Source: an uncultured Desulfobacter sp.
GTDB taxonomy: Bacteria; Desulfobacterota; Desulfobacteria; Desulfobacterales; Desulfobacteraceae
Assembly: GCF_963666145.1 (NCBI RefSeq)
Contig: NZ_OY762614.1
Coordinates: 6,066,501-6,130,500, forward strand
DNA: 64,000 nt
Direction: 5' to 3'
Made by a program: the position numbers and the translations under genes. Numbering within the stretch: position 1 is the stretch's first letter; each line of letters begins with the position of its first letter. Positions 8,620 through 16,897 of this stretch are shown piece after piece. The notes below the pieces were generated by a model. That model saw only the letters and a program-made list of their open reading frames with translations. It had not been told where the DNA came from and did no database searches.

Positions 8620-8967
8620 ATGAAAATATTCATCAAAGTTATGAAAGCATTATCCGATCCCAACCGGGTAAAAATGATGAAAATGCTTCAACACCGCCCG
8701 ATGTGTGTCTGCGAAATAAAGGAAGCACTTGGAATTGCCCAGTCCACGGCAAGCAAACATTTGAAGCTTTTAGAGGACGCAGACCTGGTCAGAGGATTTA
8801 AAGATGGCTTGTGGGTTAACTATTCTTTGTCTGACGGCAGCAGTTCTCCATTTGCCGCCAACATGATCGGGAACCTGAAACACTGGCTGGAAAATGAGCG
8901 TGAGATCAAAGAATTGAATAAAATTCTTCCGGGAATTGACCGGCACGATATTGTCGGCAAAGAGTAA
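8620..8967 (+). CDS. arsR: ArsR-family metalloregulator
   Basis: This is a 115-aa winged-helix repressor. The metal-sensing pair is MCVC (RPMCVCEIKEAL), matching the helix-3 Cys-x-Cys of classical ArsR proteins, and the DNA-recognition helix is IAQSTASKHLKLLEDADLV. The start is the ATG at 8620, placed 11 nt after GGAGG; an upstream in-frame GTG at 8596 is less likely because it would sit before this site. It is divergent from arsC/acr3 and leads the permease and thioredoxin operon. As(III) release of the repressor would therefore open both sides. Confidence 0.92.
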   Translation: MKIFIKVMKALSDPNRVKMMKMLQHRPMCVCEIKEALGIAQSTASKHLKLLEDADLVRGFKDGLWVNYSLSDGSSSPFAANMIGNLKHWLENEREIKELNKILPGIDRHDIVGKE

Positions 8968-9027
8968 AACTTAAAAAATTTAAGCGTATGCATCGCTATA
9001 TGCACATATAGAAAAAAAGAGGTGGAT

Positions 9028-10092
9028 ATGAGTTCAAATACAACCCCGACCGGCACAGTCTGGAGAAACAAGCCGGTATTGGCGCTGAATTTATTTCTGG
9101 GGGCCGCAGGCGTTGTTCTGTGGTGGTTGATTTACCAGCAGTTGCCCGGGGTCTCCAAATGGCTGACATATGGCCTGCTCCCGATTACCCAAGGGTCTCA
9201 CCTGGGAGATTCAGTAGAATTTTTTCTTTATGATACGCCCAAAGTCATGATGCTGCTCTTCCTGGTTGTCTTTGGTGTAGGTATTCTCCGGAGTTTTTTC
9301 ACCCCGGAGAAAACCCGGGCCTTTCTTTCCGGGAAAAGTGAATTTGCAGGCAATATTTTTGCAGCGCTTCTTGGGATTGTCACTCCTTTTTGCTCTTGTT
9401 CCGCTGTGCCGCTTTTCATCGGATTTGTGACGGCAGGCGTTCCTTTAGGCGTCACCTTTTCATTTTTGATCTCAGCGCCCATGGTCAATGAAATCGCCCT
9501 GGGTCTTTTATACGGGCTCCTGGGTTGGAAAGTCGCTGCCATCTACATGGGGACCGGTCTTTTCATTGCCATATTTGCCGGATGGGTGATTGGCCGCCTG
9601 AAACTTGAAAATTACATTGAAGACTGGGTGACCCAGGCCAACTTAACTGCGGTTGAAATGGAAGAGGAAAGATTAACCTGGAATGACCGGTTTATCTACG
9701 GCTGGGATGCCGTAAAGGAGATTATCGGCCGGGTCTGGATCTATGTCATACTGGGTATTGCCGTAGGCGCCGGCATACACGGGTTCGTTCCGGAAGGTAT
9801 GATGGCGTCCATCATGGGCAAAGGCTCCTGGTGGTCTGTGCCGGCCTCGGTTCTGATCGGTGTCCCCATGTATTCCAATGCCGCCGGAGTGATCCCTGTT
9901 GTTGAGGCGCTGTTGGGCAAAGGGGCGGCGTTGGGCTCTGTCCTGGCATTCATGATGAGCGTTATCGCATTGTCTTTGCCGGAGATGGTGATATTGAGAA
10001 AAGTGTTAAAACCAAGACTGATCGGCGTATTCGTCGGCGTTGTCGCCTGCGGTATTCTGATCGTAGGATATCTGTTTAATACGATTTTATAA
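9028..10092 (+). CDS. Permease of the ArsP/UPF0718 (DUF318) family
   Basis: This is a membrane protein of about 354 aa with roughly eight hydrophobic segments. The family hallmark TPFCSCSAVPLFIGFVTAGVPLG, with its CSC motif, lies about residue 115, and the mirrored GVPMYSNAAGVIPVV block lies in the second half. Members include ArsP, which exports trivalent organoarsenicals, but many have unknown substrates. The ATG at 9028 has AGAGGTG just upstream. It is the first gene after arsR in an apparent operon with two thioredoxin-fold proteins, a DGC protein and CcdA, which points to a thiol-reactive oxyanion or organo-metalloid substrate. Confidence 0.85.
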   Translation: MSSNTTPTGTVWRNKPVLALNLFLGAAGVVLWWLIYQQLPGVSKWLTYGLLPITQGSHLGDSVEFFLYDTPKVMMLLFLVVFGVGILRSFFTPEKTRAFLSGKSEFAGNIFAALLGIVTPFCSCSAVPLFIGFVTAGVPLGVTFSFLISAPMVNEIALGLLYGLLGWKVAAIYMGTGLFIAIFAGWVIGRLKLENYIEDWVTQANLTAVEMEEERLTWNDRFIYGWDAVKEIIGRVWIYVILGIAVGAGIHGFVPEGMMASIMGKGSWWSVPASVLIGVPMYSNAAGVIPVVEALLGKGAALGSVLAFMMSVIALSLPEMVILRKVLKPRLIGVFVGVVACGILIVGYLFNTIL

Positions 10093-10125
10093 AGCCCTTT
10101 AGCTTGGGCAAAAGGAGTTTGAAAA

Positions 10126-10359
10126 ATGGAGATTAAAGTATTGGGACCAGGATGTGCCAAATGCAGCAAAACCGAAAAGCTGGTGCAGGAAGTAATTAAA
10201 GAAACCGGCGTGGATGCCAGTGTTGAGAAAGTCAGCGACATGCTTCAGATTGCATCCTACGGCGTCTTTGGCACCCCTTCGGTTATTGTGGACGGCGAGG
10301 TTAAATGTACAGGGAAGGTACCTAAAAAAGAAGATATCAGAGCCTGGATTACCAAATAG
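10126..10359 (+). CDS. Thioredoxin-fold redox-active disulfide protein
   Basis: This is a 77-aa single-domain protein with active site CAKC (GPGCAKCSKTEKL), a cis-proline loop FGTPSVIVDGEV and a short C-terminus, typical of the small archaeal/anaerobe redox-active disulfide protein 2 family. An AAAGGAG site precedes the ATG. It is cytoplasmic, having no signal peptide, and is encoded right after the permease, a common pairing. A role in reducing the transported metalloid or recharging ArsC is inferred from context. Confidence 0.85.
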   Translation: MEIKVLGPGCAKCSKTEKLVQEVIKETGVDASVEKVSDMLQIASYGVFGTPSVIVDGEVKCTGKVPKKEDIRAWITK

Positions 10360-10407
10360 CCCTAAGGGAAAGCGTTCATGAAAACGCGTGAAAAAAAGGA
10401 GAAGAAA

Positions 10408-10782
10408 ATGTCTGAAGATTGCTGCTGTTCAAACAATAATACAATGATCCTGGCCTGCTCCGGTGGATCCAACGTGGGACAGCTTTCAAACCAGGCCGCC
10501 ATTGACCTGACCCGGGAAGGTGTTGGGAAAATGTTCTGTCTAGCCGGTATCGGCGGGCAACTCAGCGGCTTTGTCCAGTCCGCAAAGGATGTTGATAACC
10601 TTGTGGTAATTGATGGATGCCAGGTGGGATGCGCCAAAGCAATTCTTGAAAAGAACGGGATTGAGAATAAAAACTACATGGTTATCACGGATCTGGGTAT
10701 TGAAAAAAATAAGGATTTTGATCTGAATCCCATTGACCTTGAAACGGTTAAAACAGAAGTAAAAAAAGGGCTTAATCTCTAA
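10408..10782 (+). CDS. DGC-domain putative zinc-binding protein
   Basis: This is a 124-aa Cys-rich protein starting MSEDCCCSNNN, with the ATG at 10408 after AAGGAGAAG. The DGC family signature is seen as VVIDGCQVGCAKAIL, together with an N-terminal ACSGGSNVGQLSNQAA block and LAGIGGQL. The conserved cysteines are thought to bind a metal. The biochemical role of the family is unknown. It recurs next to ArsP-type permeases and redox proteins, which is the arrangement here. Confidence 0.85.
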   Translation: MSEDCCCSNNNTMILACSGGSNVGQLSNQAAIDLTREGVGKMFCLAGIGGQLSGFVQSAKDVDNLVVIDGCQVGCAKAILEKNGIENKNYMVITDLGIEKNKDFDLNPIDLETVKTEVKKGLNL

Positions 10783-10795
10783 AAAGGATACAACA

Positions 10796-11191
10796 ATGCT
10801 GAAAAGACTATTTGGATTGACGGTTCTGGTTTTAATTTTTTTCTCTATGTCGCTTGCCTATGCCCAGGATTTTTCCATGGTTCCGGAAAAAGGGAAAGTT
10901 ACCATGGTTGATCTTGGGGCCAAAAAGTGCATCCCTTGCAAAATGATGGCACCGATCATGGAAAAACTTGAAAAAGCTTATGAAGGCAAAGCACATATCG
11001 TTTTCATAGATGTATGGGAAAACCGGAACCAGGCTCCCAGATTCAGCATACGGGCCATCCCCACCCAGATCTTTTTTAACGAGAACGGGGAAGAAGTCTG
11101 GCGTCATGAGGGTTTTCTGGAAGAAAAGACCATTGTTGATCGCCTGACCGAAATGGGGGTAGAGAAACCGGATCTGGAAAATAAGGGGTAA
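10796..11191 (+). CDS. Exported thioredoxin-like protein
   Basis: This 131-aa protein has an N-terminal signal peptide (about residues 1-23, ending SLAYAQD) and a thioredoxin domain with active site CIPCK and the cis-proline motif RAIPTQIFF. It should act on the periplasmic side. It is followed after 4 bp by the CcdA-like membrane reductase, which probably keeps it reduced with electrons from the cytoplasm. A periplasmic substrate is not evident, although the adjacent permease and ars genes suggest metalloid chemistry. Confidence 0.88.
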   Translation: MLKRLFGLTVLVLIFFSMSLAYAQDFSMVPEKGKVTMVDLGAKKCIPCKMMAPIMEKLEKAYEGKAHIVFIDVWENRNQAPRFSIRAIPTQIFFNENGEEVWRHEGFLEEKTIVDRLTEMGVEKPDLENKG

Positions 11192-11195
11192 GCTA

Positions 11196-11903
11196 ATGCT
11201 TGATTCCATATTCTTAACCGTCAATCAATGGATGACCGGCGGCATTGCCCTGGCGGCTGCCGGATGCTTTATATGGGGCGTTATCAGTGTATTGTTCAGT
11301 CCCTGTCATCTGGCATCCATCCCGCTGATTGTCGGGTATGTGGGCGGCCAGGAAAGAATGGTCCAACCCAAACAGGCGGGCATATATTCTGTTTTATTCA
11401 CAACAGGGCTTTTCATCACCATTGCGTTAATCGGTATCATTTGTGCCATACTTGGGAGAATGCTCGGGGATGTGGGGGCTTACTGGCAGATTCTGATCGG
11501 CCTTGTCCTGATCTGGGTCGCGTTGGGAATGCTTGGGGTTGAAAAATGCTCCATGTCCGGCCGCCTTTTGTACCGCTTGAAACTCAAGGGAAAATTGGGG
11601 GCGTTTGTCCTGGGCCTTGCCTATGGGGTGCTGTCCGGGTCATGCACTTTCGGATTTATCGCTCCGATACTGGCGATCATTACGGTTCAGGAAAAGATTG
11701 CCACCGGCATTATTTTGATTGTTCTATTCGCTGTAGGCCACTGTCTACCCATCGTCATTGCCGGCAGTTCAACAGCGGCCGTGAAAAAATTGCTGGAAAA
11801 CAGCACATGGAATGGTGCCGGAACCTGGTTTAGGAAAGGTGCCGGAACCCTTATCTGTTTTCTGGGAGTCTATTTTATTATTTCCCCGTTTATTTCTGCA
11901 TGA
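11196..11903 (+). CDS. CcdA/DsbD-type transmembrane thiol-disulfide transporter
   Basis: This 235-aa protein has six hydrophobic segments. The two transmembrane redox cysteines sit in SPCHLASIP (about residue 36) and GSCTFGFIAP (about residue 150), the signature of CcdA. It moves reducing equivalents from cytoplasmic thioredoxin to a periplasmic partner, here most likely the thioredoxin encoded directly upstream. A cytochrome c maturation role is also possible in an organism with this many c-haems, but no ccm genes are in the window. Confidence 0.87.
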   Translation: MLDSIFLTVNQWMTGGIALAAAGCFIWGVISVLFSPCHLASIPLIVGYVGGQERMVQPKQAGIYSVLFTTGLFITIALIGIICAILGRMLGDVGAYWQILIGLVLIWVALGMLGVEKCSMSGRLLYRLKLKGKLGAFVLGLAYGVLSGSCTFGFIAPILAIITVQEKIATGIILIVLFAVGHCLPIVIAGSSTAAVKKLLENSTWNGAGTWFRKGAGTLICFLGVYFIISPFISA

Positions 11904-11921
11904 GCGCTGATTCTAAAAAAT

Positions 11922-12611
11922 ATGGTTAATTCAAGCATATTGAATCCATTAAGTAAAAAGGGCCTGTTTGCCAGTGAAATCGAACAGGCCCTTTCTGTTT
12001 ATTTTGTTAAAATGAATTTTAAAGCCGGGTATATTTTATGGAACGAAGGGGAAACTGCGGGGCGGATGCTTTCAATAATTTCCGGAAAAGTTAAAATATT
12101 CAGACCGCTTGCAGGCGGGAAGACGGCTGCAATTTACATTTTCGGGCCTGGCGACACCTTTGGTTTTATGCCGCTCATTAACGGATCTTCTTACCCGGCC
12201 AGCGCAGAAGTGGTAGACGATGTTGAGGCTCTGGTGATGACACGGGAAAAATTGCACGCCGTCATGAAGCAGAAACCTGAGATCGCCATTTTTTTACTGG
12301 AACATCTAGGCAAAAGACTACGCGAAGCCTTTAACCAGATTGGAAGGCTCTCCACAAAAGGCATCGTCCCAAGAACCGCAGCCGCACTTGTTTCCCTGTC
12401 TGTTCAATCAAATGGCTGTGGGACTCTGGAAATTATTTCGCTGCCGGTCTCTTCCAGGGAATATGCAGCGCTTGCCGGTCTGACACCGGAAAGTTTTTCA
12501 CGGGGAATCACCAAATTGGAGGATATGGGGATTATTCATCGCTTAAAGAAGAATTCGTTTCAGATACTTGATCATGAAAGATTTGTTTCAGAAGCCAAAA
12601 ATGAAACATGA
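11922..12611 (+). CDS. Crp/Fnr-family transcriptional regulator (first of two)
   Basis: This is a 229-aa regulator with a cyclic-nucleotide-binding-like beta barrel (about 30-120; GYILWNEGE, GPGDTFGFMPLI), a dimer helix and a C-terminal helix-turn-helix (SREYAALAGLTPESFSRGI). The N-terminal cysteines that bind the Fnr cluster are absent, so the effector is unknown. The start at 11922 has no strong ribosome-binding site; an ATG at 12012 (MNFKAGYIL) lies just after the hairpin at 11957-11994. It may control the following fmdE/rhodanese genes, which carry an FNR-like box. Confidence 0.85.
   Translation: MVNSSILNPLSKKGLFASEIEQALSVYFVKMNFKAGYILWNEGETAGRMLSIISGKVKIFRPLAGGKTAAIYIFGPGDTFGFMPLINGSSYPASAEVVDDVEALVMTREKLHAVMKQKPEIAIFLLEHLGKRLREAFNQIGRLSTKGIVPRTAAALVSLSVQSNGCGTLEIISLPVSSREYAALAGLTPESFSRGITKLEDMGIIHRLKKNSFQILDHERFVSEAKNET
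11957..11994. terminator. Strong 12-bp hairpin inside the 5' end of the downstream Crp/Fnr gene
   Basis: AAAGGGCCTGTT (11957-11968) and AACAGGCCCTTT (11983-11994) are perfect arms around a 14-nt loop, followed by a T-rich stretch. It lies 55 bp after the ccdA stop and looks like an intrinsic terminator of the ars/ccdA operon. It also falls within codons 13-24 of the annotated Crp/Fnr frame. Confidence 0.6.
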
Positions 12612-12642
12612 CAATTAAAACAATGTAAAAAAGCAAAGGCAA

Positions 12643-12656
12643 TTGATTGCGGTCAA
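12643..12656. promoter_or_regulatory. FNR-like box upstream of fmdE
   Basis: TTGATTGCGGTCAA fits the TTGAY-N4-RTCAA pattern and extends symmetrically by one more A/T pair. It lies 70 bp upstream of the fmdE ATG, directly after the Crp/Fnr gene. Similar boxes are at 39217, 41482 and 41518. Confidence 0.6.
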
Positions 12657-12725
12657 TGCATAATCCCCCATCCTGTTTTAAATTAAGATTAAACAAGTCA
12701 ACGACCTTATACAAAGGAGTGTAAC

Positions 12726-13334
12726 ATGACAAATTTTGAATCGCTTTTTGAAACAGGGCTGAAATTTCACGGCCACAAATGTCCGGCCATGCCCATTGGG
12801 CTTAAAGCAGGCCTTGCCGCCATGAAAGCCCTGGGTGTTGAACGCGCCCAGGATAAAGAGCTTTCCGTTATATCCGAAACAGGAAAAGGGCATGCTGCCG
12901 GATGTTTTCTGGACGGCATCATGACCGCAACCGGGTGTACTTACGGCAAATCAAATATTGAAAAGCTTTATTACAACAAACTTGCCTTCACATTGATTGA
13001 CAATACCACAGGACGGTCAGTCCGTGTGTCTGTCAAGCCCGATTTCCTTGAAGGTGCGCTTAATTCGCCATTTGTTCAACAGCGTAAAGCAGGAATACCT
13101 CCGCAGGATATAAAGCCGGAAGTTACAGACCCATTAGTAAATAAGATTAAAGGTCTGGATGATACCATGTTTCTTGATATCGGCGAGATAAAGACTGTGG
13201 ATGTCAAGAAAGGGAAAGGGCTGTTTGAAACCAGACGGTGTGACGCCTGCGGGGAGGTGACATTTGTCAACAAGCTGCAGATTCAGCCGGATGGAACAAT
13301 AGTTTGTATGGGATGTTCAAGTTACAAAGAATAA
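12726..13334 (+). CDS. FmdE-family protein with zinc ribbon
   Basis: This 202-aa protein has an FmdE domain (residues 1-150; FHGHKCPAMPIGLKAG, then GKGHAAGCFLDGIMTATGCTYGK), named after a gene in the molybdenum formylmethanofuran dehydrogenase operon. A C-terminal zinc ribbon follows (C172, C175, C194, C197). The conserved His and Cys residues of the core probably bind a metal. In non-methanogens its biochemical role is unresolved, with links to molybdenum/tungsten enzymes suggested by family context. A second, exported FmdE-like protein is encoded at 43726. Confidence 0.82.
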   Translation: MTNFESLFETGLKFHGHKCPAMPIGLKAGLAAMKALGVERAQDKELSVISETGKGHAAGCFLDGIMTATGCTYGKSNIEKLYYNKLAFTLIDNTTGRSVRVSVKPDFLEGALNSPFVQQRKAGIPPQDIKPEVTDPLVNKIKGLDDTMFLDIGEIKTVDVKKGKGLFETRRCDACGEVTFVNKLQIQPDGTIVCMGCSSYKE

Positions 13335-13396
13335 TAGAAGGAAATAGAAGAAGAGGGATTGATATAAAACAAATCAATTTGAGGAGATTTAGAAAG

Positions 13397-13771
13397 ATGG
13401 GGGATCTGAATTCGTTATTAAAAGATATGGATTTTAAATTTTTAAGTTCCGGCGAACACAGCATGAGCATTGAAGGAATGCGCAAGGTACTTGGCAATAA
13501 TCATTTTGTATTTCTTGATGTCCGGACAGATGATGAGGTTAAATATCTGTCTTTCCCCTTTGCCATGCATATTCCAATGAATGAACTTCCGGATAGACTT
13601 GGTGAGGTGCCCAAAGACAAATTCATTGTTCCATTCTGTTCTTCGGTATTCCGTGGCGCTTTGGTTTATCTTTACCTGAAAGCCAATGGGTATGAGGAGG
13701 TAAAGGGGCTTACAGCATCTTCAGAAGATATGGCTGCGGCCTTCAAACCAGGCCCCCTGGCTAAAATGTAA
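13397..13771 (+). CDS. Rhodanese-like sulfurtransferase domain protein
   Basis: This is a 124-aa single rhodanese domain. It shows the VFLDVRTDDEVKYLSFPFAMHIP entry motif and a candidate catalytic Cys in PFCSSVFRGALVYLYL, where the loop deviates from the usual CRxGxR. The start at 13397 (MGDLNSLLK) follows GAGGAG by 10 nt; earlier in-frame codons overlap fmdE. It is probably co-transcribed with fmdE and ends in a terminator hairpin. Persulfide transfer or sensing is the family role; the partner is unknown. Confidence 0.8.
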   Translation: MGDLNSLLKDMDFKFLSSGEHSMSIEGMRKVLGNNHFVFLDVRTDDEVKYLSFPFAMHIPMNELPDRLGEVPKDKFIVPFCSSVFRGALVYLYLKANGYEEVKGLTASSEDMAAAFKPGPLAKM

Positions 13772-13786
13772 GGTAACAAACTTTCG

Positions 13787-13826
13787 TACCGGCAGCCGAA
13801 AAGCCTGGATTGCCGGTATATTTTTT
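13787..13826 (+). terminator. Intrinsic terminator after the rhodanese gene
   Basis: TACCGGCA and TGCCGGTA close a stem, followed by tATTTTTTAT. It is 16 bp beyond the rhodanese stop codon. Confidence 0.65.
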
Positions 13827-13845
13827 ATGATAAGGATAAGAGAAA

Positions 13846-14664
13846 ATGGCATCTAATATTTTAATCATCAGCCTGCTTTCATTTGTATTGAGTTTTCTTT
13901 TTGCATTGGGAGGTGTCGGATCAGCCGTTATTCTTATTCCCGCCCTGTCTTGGATTGGTGTCCCCTTTAATCTTGCCCGTCCCACCGGGCTTTTTGTCAA
14001 TTGCATAAGTATGCTCGGGGCGACGTGGTCTAATTTCAGAGAAAAAAGGCTTGACGCGAAATTAGGGATTCCAATTATTGCCTCGTCAATTGTCATGGCC
14101 CCGGTGGGGGCCTGGGCCAGTCACTTTCTACCCACCCGGACCCTGCTTCTGATTTTCATCTGTTTCTTATTCTTCTCCGGCGCTATGATGATATTTTTTA
14201 AAGGCTCAAAATATGCAGACCAGTACCGGGAAGATCGTCCCCTCGCAGGCCCCCTTGGTGTTGGTGTATTGGCCGGAATTGTATCAGGGCTTCTTGGCGT
14301 CGGCGGAGGCGGTATCATCTCCCCCCTGATGGTGGTTCAGGGCTTTAACCCCAAGAAAGTTGCCATGGTGACCGCCTTTTCAGTACCATTTTCATCTTTT
14401 TCGGCTTTTGTCACCTATGCTGCCATGGGATCGGTGTCCATCAAAATACTTATTTTTGCAGGGCTGGCTGGCTGGTGTGGAGGATATCTTGGTACCAAAG
14501 TGATGCAAAAAAAGATGAAACCCCAAAGCGTTAAACGCCTATTAGGCGGCGTCTTAATACTTATTGGAATCAAATTTTTATGGTCTATGGGTTTTACCGG
14601 TATTTTGCAAACTCTGGGAGGAGTCGCGGATAAAGTTCAGTCAATGTGGTTTCGACTAAGATGA
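13846..14664 (+). CDS. TSUP/TauE-SafE family anion exporter
   Basis: This 272-aa membrane protein has about eight hydrophobic segments and two internally related halves. The family motifs are FALGGVGSAVILIPAL and GLLGVGGGGIISPLMV. Members move sulfite, sulfoacetate or other small sulfur anions. It sits after the rhodanese gene, separated by a terminator, with an AAGGAT site. A sulfur-anion substrate is plausible but unproven. Confidence 0.85.
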   Translation: MASNILIISLLSFVLSFLFALGGVGSAVILIPALSWIGVPFNLARPTGLFVNCISMLGATWSNFREKRLDAKLGIPIIASSIVMAPVGAWASHFLPTRTLLLIFICFLFFSGAMMIFFKGSKYADQYREDRPLAGPLGVGVLAGIVSGLLGVGGGGIISPLMVVQGFNPKKVAMVTAFSVPFSSFSAFVTYAAMGSVSIKILIFAGLAGWCGGYLGTKVMQKKMKPQSVKRLLGGVLILIGIKFLWSMGFTGILQTLGGVADKVQSMWFRLR

Positions 14665-14878
14665 TAGATGGAGACCAATATAAAATTTATTCCCCAGAAC
14701 ACGATTCCTACCAATTCGATTTTTCAGAGACTGAGCATTGATGGTATTTAATCTGGCTGCCAAGATTTTGAATGCAGTGATCAATTCCAAAAGAATGAAT
14801 CAGGATATTGGAGACCACGCCAGTGAACCTTATAAATGGTAGGGCTCACTTTCCGGACAAAACATGTTCCCCAAGATG

Positions 14879-15035
14879 TTGTGCTTTGATTTTTTCCGCT
14901 GACTGACCATAAATCTTACGGTCAAACGTCGGATTGAAAAGTTAGATTTTACCAGACAAAAATTATTTTCAATAGAGCAGACTACCTCCAAAGCAAGGTC
15001 CGTTTTTCGGTCGGCCAACTTCCCCGGACTATCCC
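14879..15035. repeat. Dispersed repeat A, copy 2 (copy 1 at 5995-6150)
   Basis: It has the same orientation and order of blocks as copy 1, with about four fifths of positions judged identical by eye. The flanks differ. The surrounding gap 14665-15118 (about 450 bp, TSUP to YaeQ) otherwise holds nothing I can identify. Confidence 0.65.
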
Positions 15036-15118
15036 TGTTTTTCTGGGTTCTAAAATGACCCAGAAACTCTTTTCCAGCCGCCAGATAGTCAATAGAATCC
15101 GCAACGCCCTTGCCCCGG

Positions 15119-15655
15119 CTAATTCGCCTTAAGGGGTTTCCAGGAAATTTCGCACTCCCCTGTATACCCGGAAACATAAATAACACCGTCTGAAACCGTA
15201 ACGGAGAGGTCCATTGTCCTGTTGGCCAATCCAGCCAGTTCCTGTATGCCTTTCCATTGAAGCTGAAAGACCTCCGCACTTAACCCCTGGAACTTTTCCC
15301 CTTCCTTCTCCCACCAGCTGTCTGACTTGAGGTTAAAGGAATATACCCGCACCGCAGAAGAGAGCCGTCCGGCCTTTTTGATCCGGTCAAAGGAAGGTTC
15401 TCCCACCTCAACCCAGAGGGCAATCCTGCCATCCAGGGTTTTCTCCCAGATATCAGGCTCCTCCACAGTGGAAAGCCCCCGGGTCATGGTCAGGGCTTCG
15501 GTGGCATTCATGCAGAATGCGATCACTCTTGCCATCATGCGTTCAACAGATTCAGAAGGGTGCTGGGCAAGGGTAAGATTCAGGGTATCGTAAACATTTC
15601 GGTCCACATCGGCCAAGGTGATATTTGCTTTAAAAATGGTGGGTTTAAGGGCCAC
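15119..15655 (-). CDS. yaeQ: YaeQ family protein
   Basis: This 178-aa protein has the YaeQ family opening (ALKPTIFKANITLADVDRNVYD) and internal motifs EPDIWEKTLDGRIALWVEVGEP and RVYSFN. These proteins have a nuclease-like (PD-(D/E)xK) fold with residues D and E around position 68-82, but the function is not settled. The start is a GTG at 15655 with AGGAT upstream. It stands alone. Confidence 0.88.
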   Translation of the reverse strand: MALKPTIFKANITLADVDRNVYDTLNLTLAQHPSESVERMMARVIAFCMNATEALTMTRGLSTVEEPDIWEKTLDGRIALWVEVGEPSFDRIKKAGRLSSAVRVYSFNLKSDSWWEKEGEKFQGLSAEVFQLQWKGIQELAGLANRTMDLSVTVSDGVIYVSGYTGECEISWKPLKAN

Positions 15656-15860
15656 TTGATTATCCTATAGGTTAAAATTCTGTCAATAAAATGTCAATTC
15701 TGTTCAGGGCTCCCTTAACCGAATCCATATTCCCCTGTCAAGCAGTGCTTTGTCTCAAGTCTCACCTGGCCCCGGTTAAAATGCCCCGAGCAAAAAGTAT
15801 CCAAGGTTTATAAAATGGCCGGAACAATATATGGTGACATTTTTTCTCTCACTTTTAGGT

Positions 15861-16388
15861 CTAACAGCCAGCATGAAACGCGGTGACTTTTGCCGACGTT
15901 TCCAATGCCGTTGTCAAATGATTTCTCAAAGCTTTTCTTGATGCTTTGTCTACCAATGTAAAAAATCGGTCCGTATCATCTTTCAATATAGATGGCTTAT
16001 GGCCGTCAACTTTTTTAAATTCACAATCCAATTGATCTGATAAAAAGAAAAATTCTTGATACAGCGCACTATTGTTAATGGGCCTGTTTTTTTTAGACAA
16101 ATAACTATTGTTCTCAAATCGCCCACGCCTTGCTTGAAGTCCGATAATGTTCTGGGAATCGGTATACACAATAATTCTGGTGGCCGGCTCTTGAATTGAA
16201 GTCAATGCCCAAATCAGGGTCTGAATTTCCAGTTTAGCGGAACTGGTCTGCTCAAATTTTTTTAGCTTAACATTTACCTTAAAGGAGTCTGAATACGGTA
16301 CCTCAAAAAAATCAGCAAGGTATGCCCCATATCCGACCTTTGATTTTGGATTCACACTACCATCTATGAATAGCCGTAAGATTGTCAT
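15861..16388 (-). CDS. Ribonuclease H-like protein
   Basis: This 175-aa protein keeps the four acidic residues of RNase HI: D9 (LFIDGS), E54 (AKLEIQTLIWAL), D77 (VYTDSQ) and D147 (LVDKAS). It should cleave RNA in RNA-DNA hybrids. The sequence between the motifs departs from the classical RnhA, so it belongs to a divergent group. Its start abuts the stop of the YaiI-family gene, giving a tightly coupled pair. Confidence 0.82.
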   Translation of the reverse strand: MTILRLFIDGSVNPKSKVGYGAYLADFFEVPYSDSFKVNVKLKKFEQTSSAKLEIQTLIWALTSIQEPATRIIVYTDSQNIIGLQARRGRFENNSYLSKKNRPINNSALYQEFFFLSDQLDCEFKKVDGHKPSILKDDTDRFFTLVDKASRKALRNHLTTALETSAKVTAFHAGC

Positions 16389-16832
16389 TCAAATATTGGA
16401 TATCCACTTATTTAAATGATTGGCAAAATTACTCAAATTCTTCTGATTGATCGCAGCCGGCCCACCGGTATCAATTCCACTGTCCCTTAAGCTCTCCTTA
16501 AACGCCCTCATTCTAATCTGTTCCTGAATTGATTCTTTAGAATAAAGACGCCCCCTGGGATTAAGGGCATGACCCTCTTTTTCTAAAACCTGAGCTGCCA
16601 AACGTATATCAGAAGTAATCACCAGATCACCTTTATCAAGCAACTCAAGAATCCTGTTGTCCGCCTCATCAAACCCTCTGGGGACTTGGAAAAATGTAAT
16701 ATAGTTCCGCTGGGGTATTTTTATGGGATGATTGGCAACCATGGCTAACTCCACACGGGTCCTATCGGCTGCTCTGAACAAAATATTTTTAACCACCCCT
16801 GGGCATGCATCTGCATCCACCCATATTTTCAT
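16389..16832 (-). CDS. YaiI/YqxD family protein (DUF188)
   Basis: This 147-aa protein opens MKIWVDADACP, the conserved start of the YaiI/YqxD family, and continues with VPRGFDEADNRI and GDLVITSDIRLAA, acidic positions typical of a PIN-like nuclease fold. The activity is not established. Its stop codon is directly followed by the RNase H gene, which suggests a joint role in nucleic-acid processing. Confidence 0.88.
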   Translation of the reverse strand: MKIWVDADACPGVVKNILFRAADRTRVELAMVANHPIKIPQRNYITFFQVPRGFDEADNRILELLDKGDLVITSDIRLAAQVLEKEGHALNPRGRLYSKESIQEQIRMRAFKESLRDSGIDTGGPAAINQKNLSNFANHLNKWISNI

Positions 16833-16897
16833 GTAGTGCCCTTTGTCTTTATAGTTAACCCAAACTATAGTAAAGCCTTTTCGCTTGATCTTTATGG

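Noticed and set aside
14830..15279. Minus-strand frame overlapping yaeQ and repeat A
   Set aside because: Overlaps the confidently identified yaeQ in another frame; only the repeat part resembles anything else.
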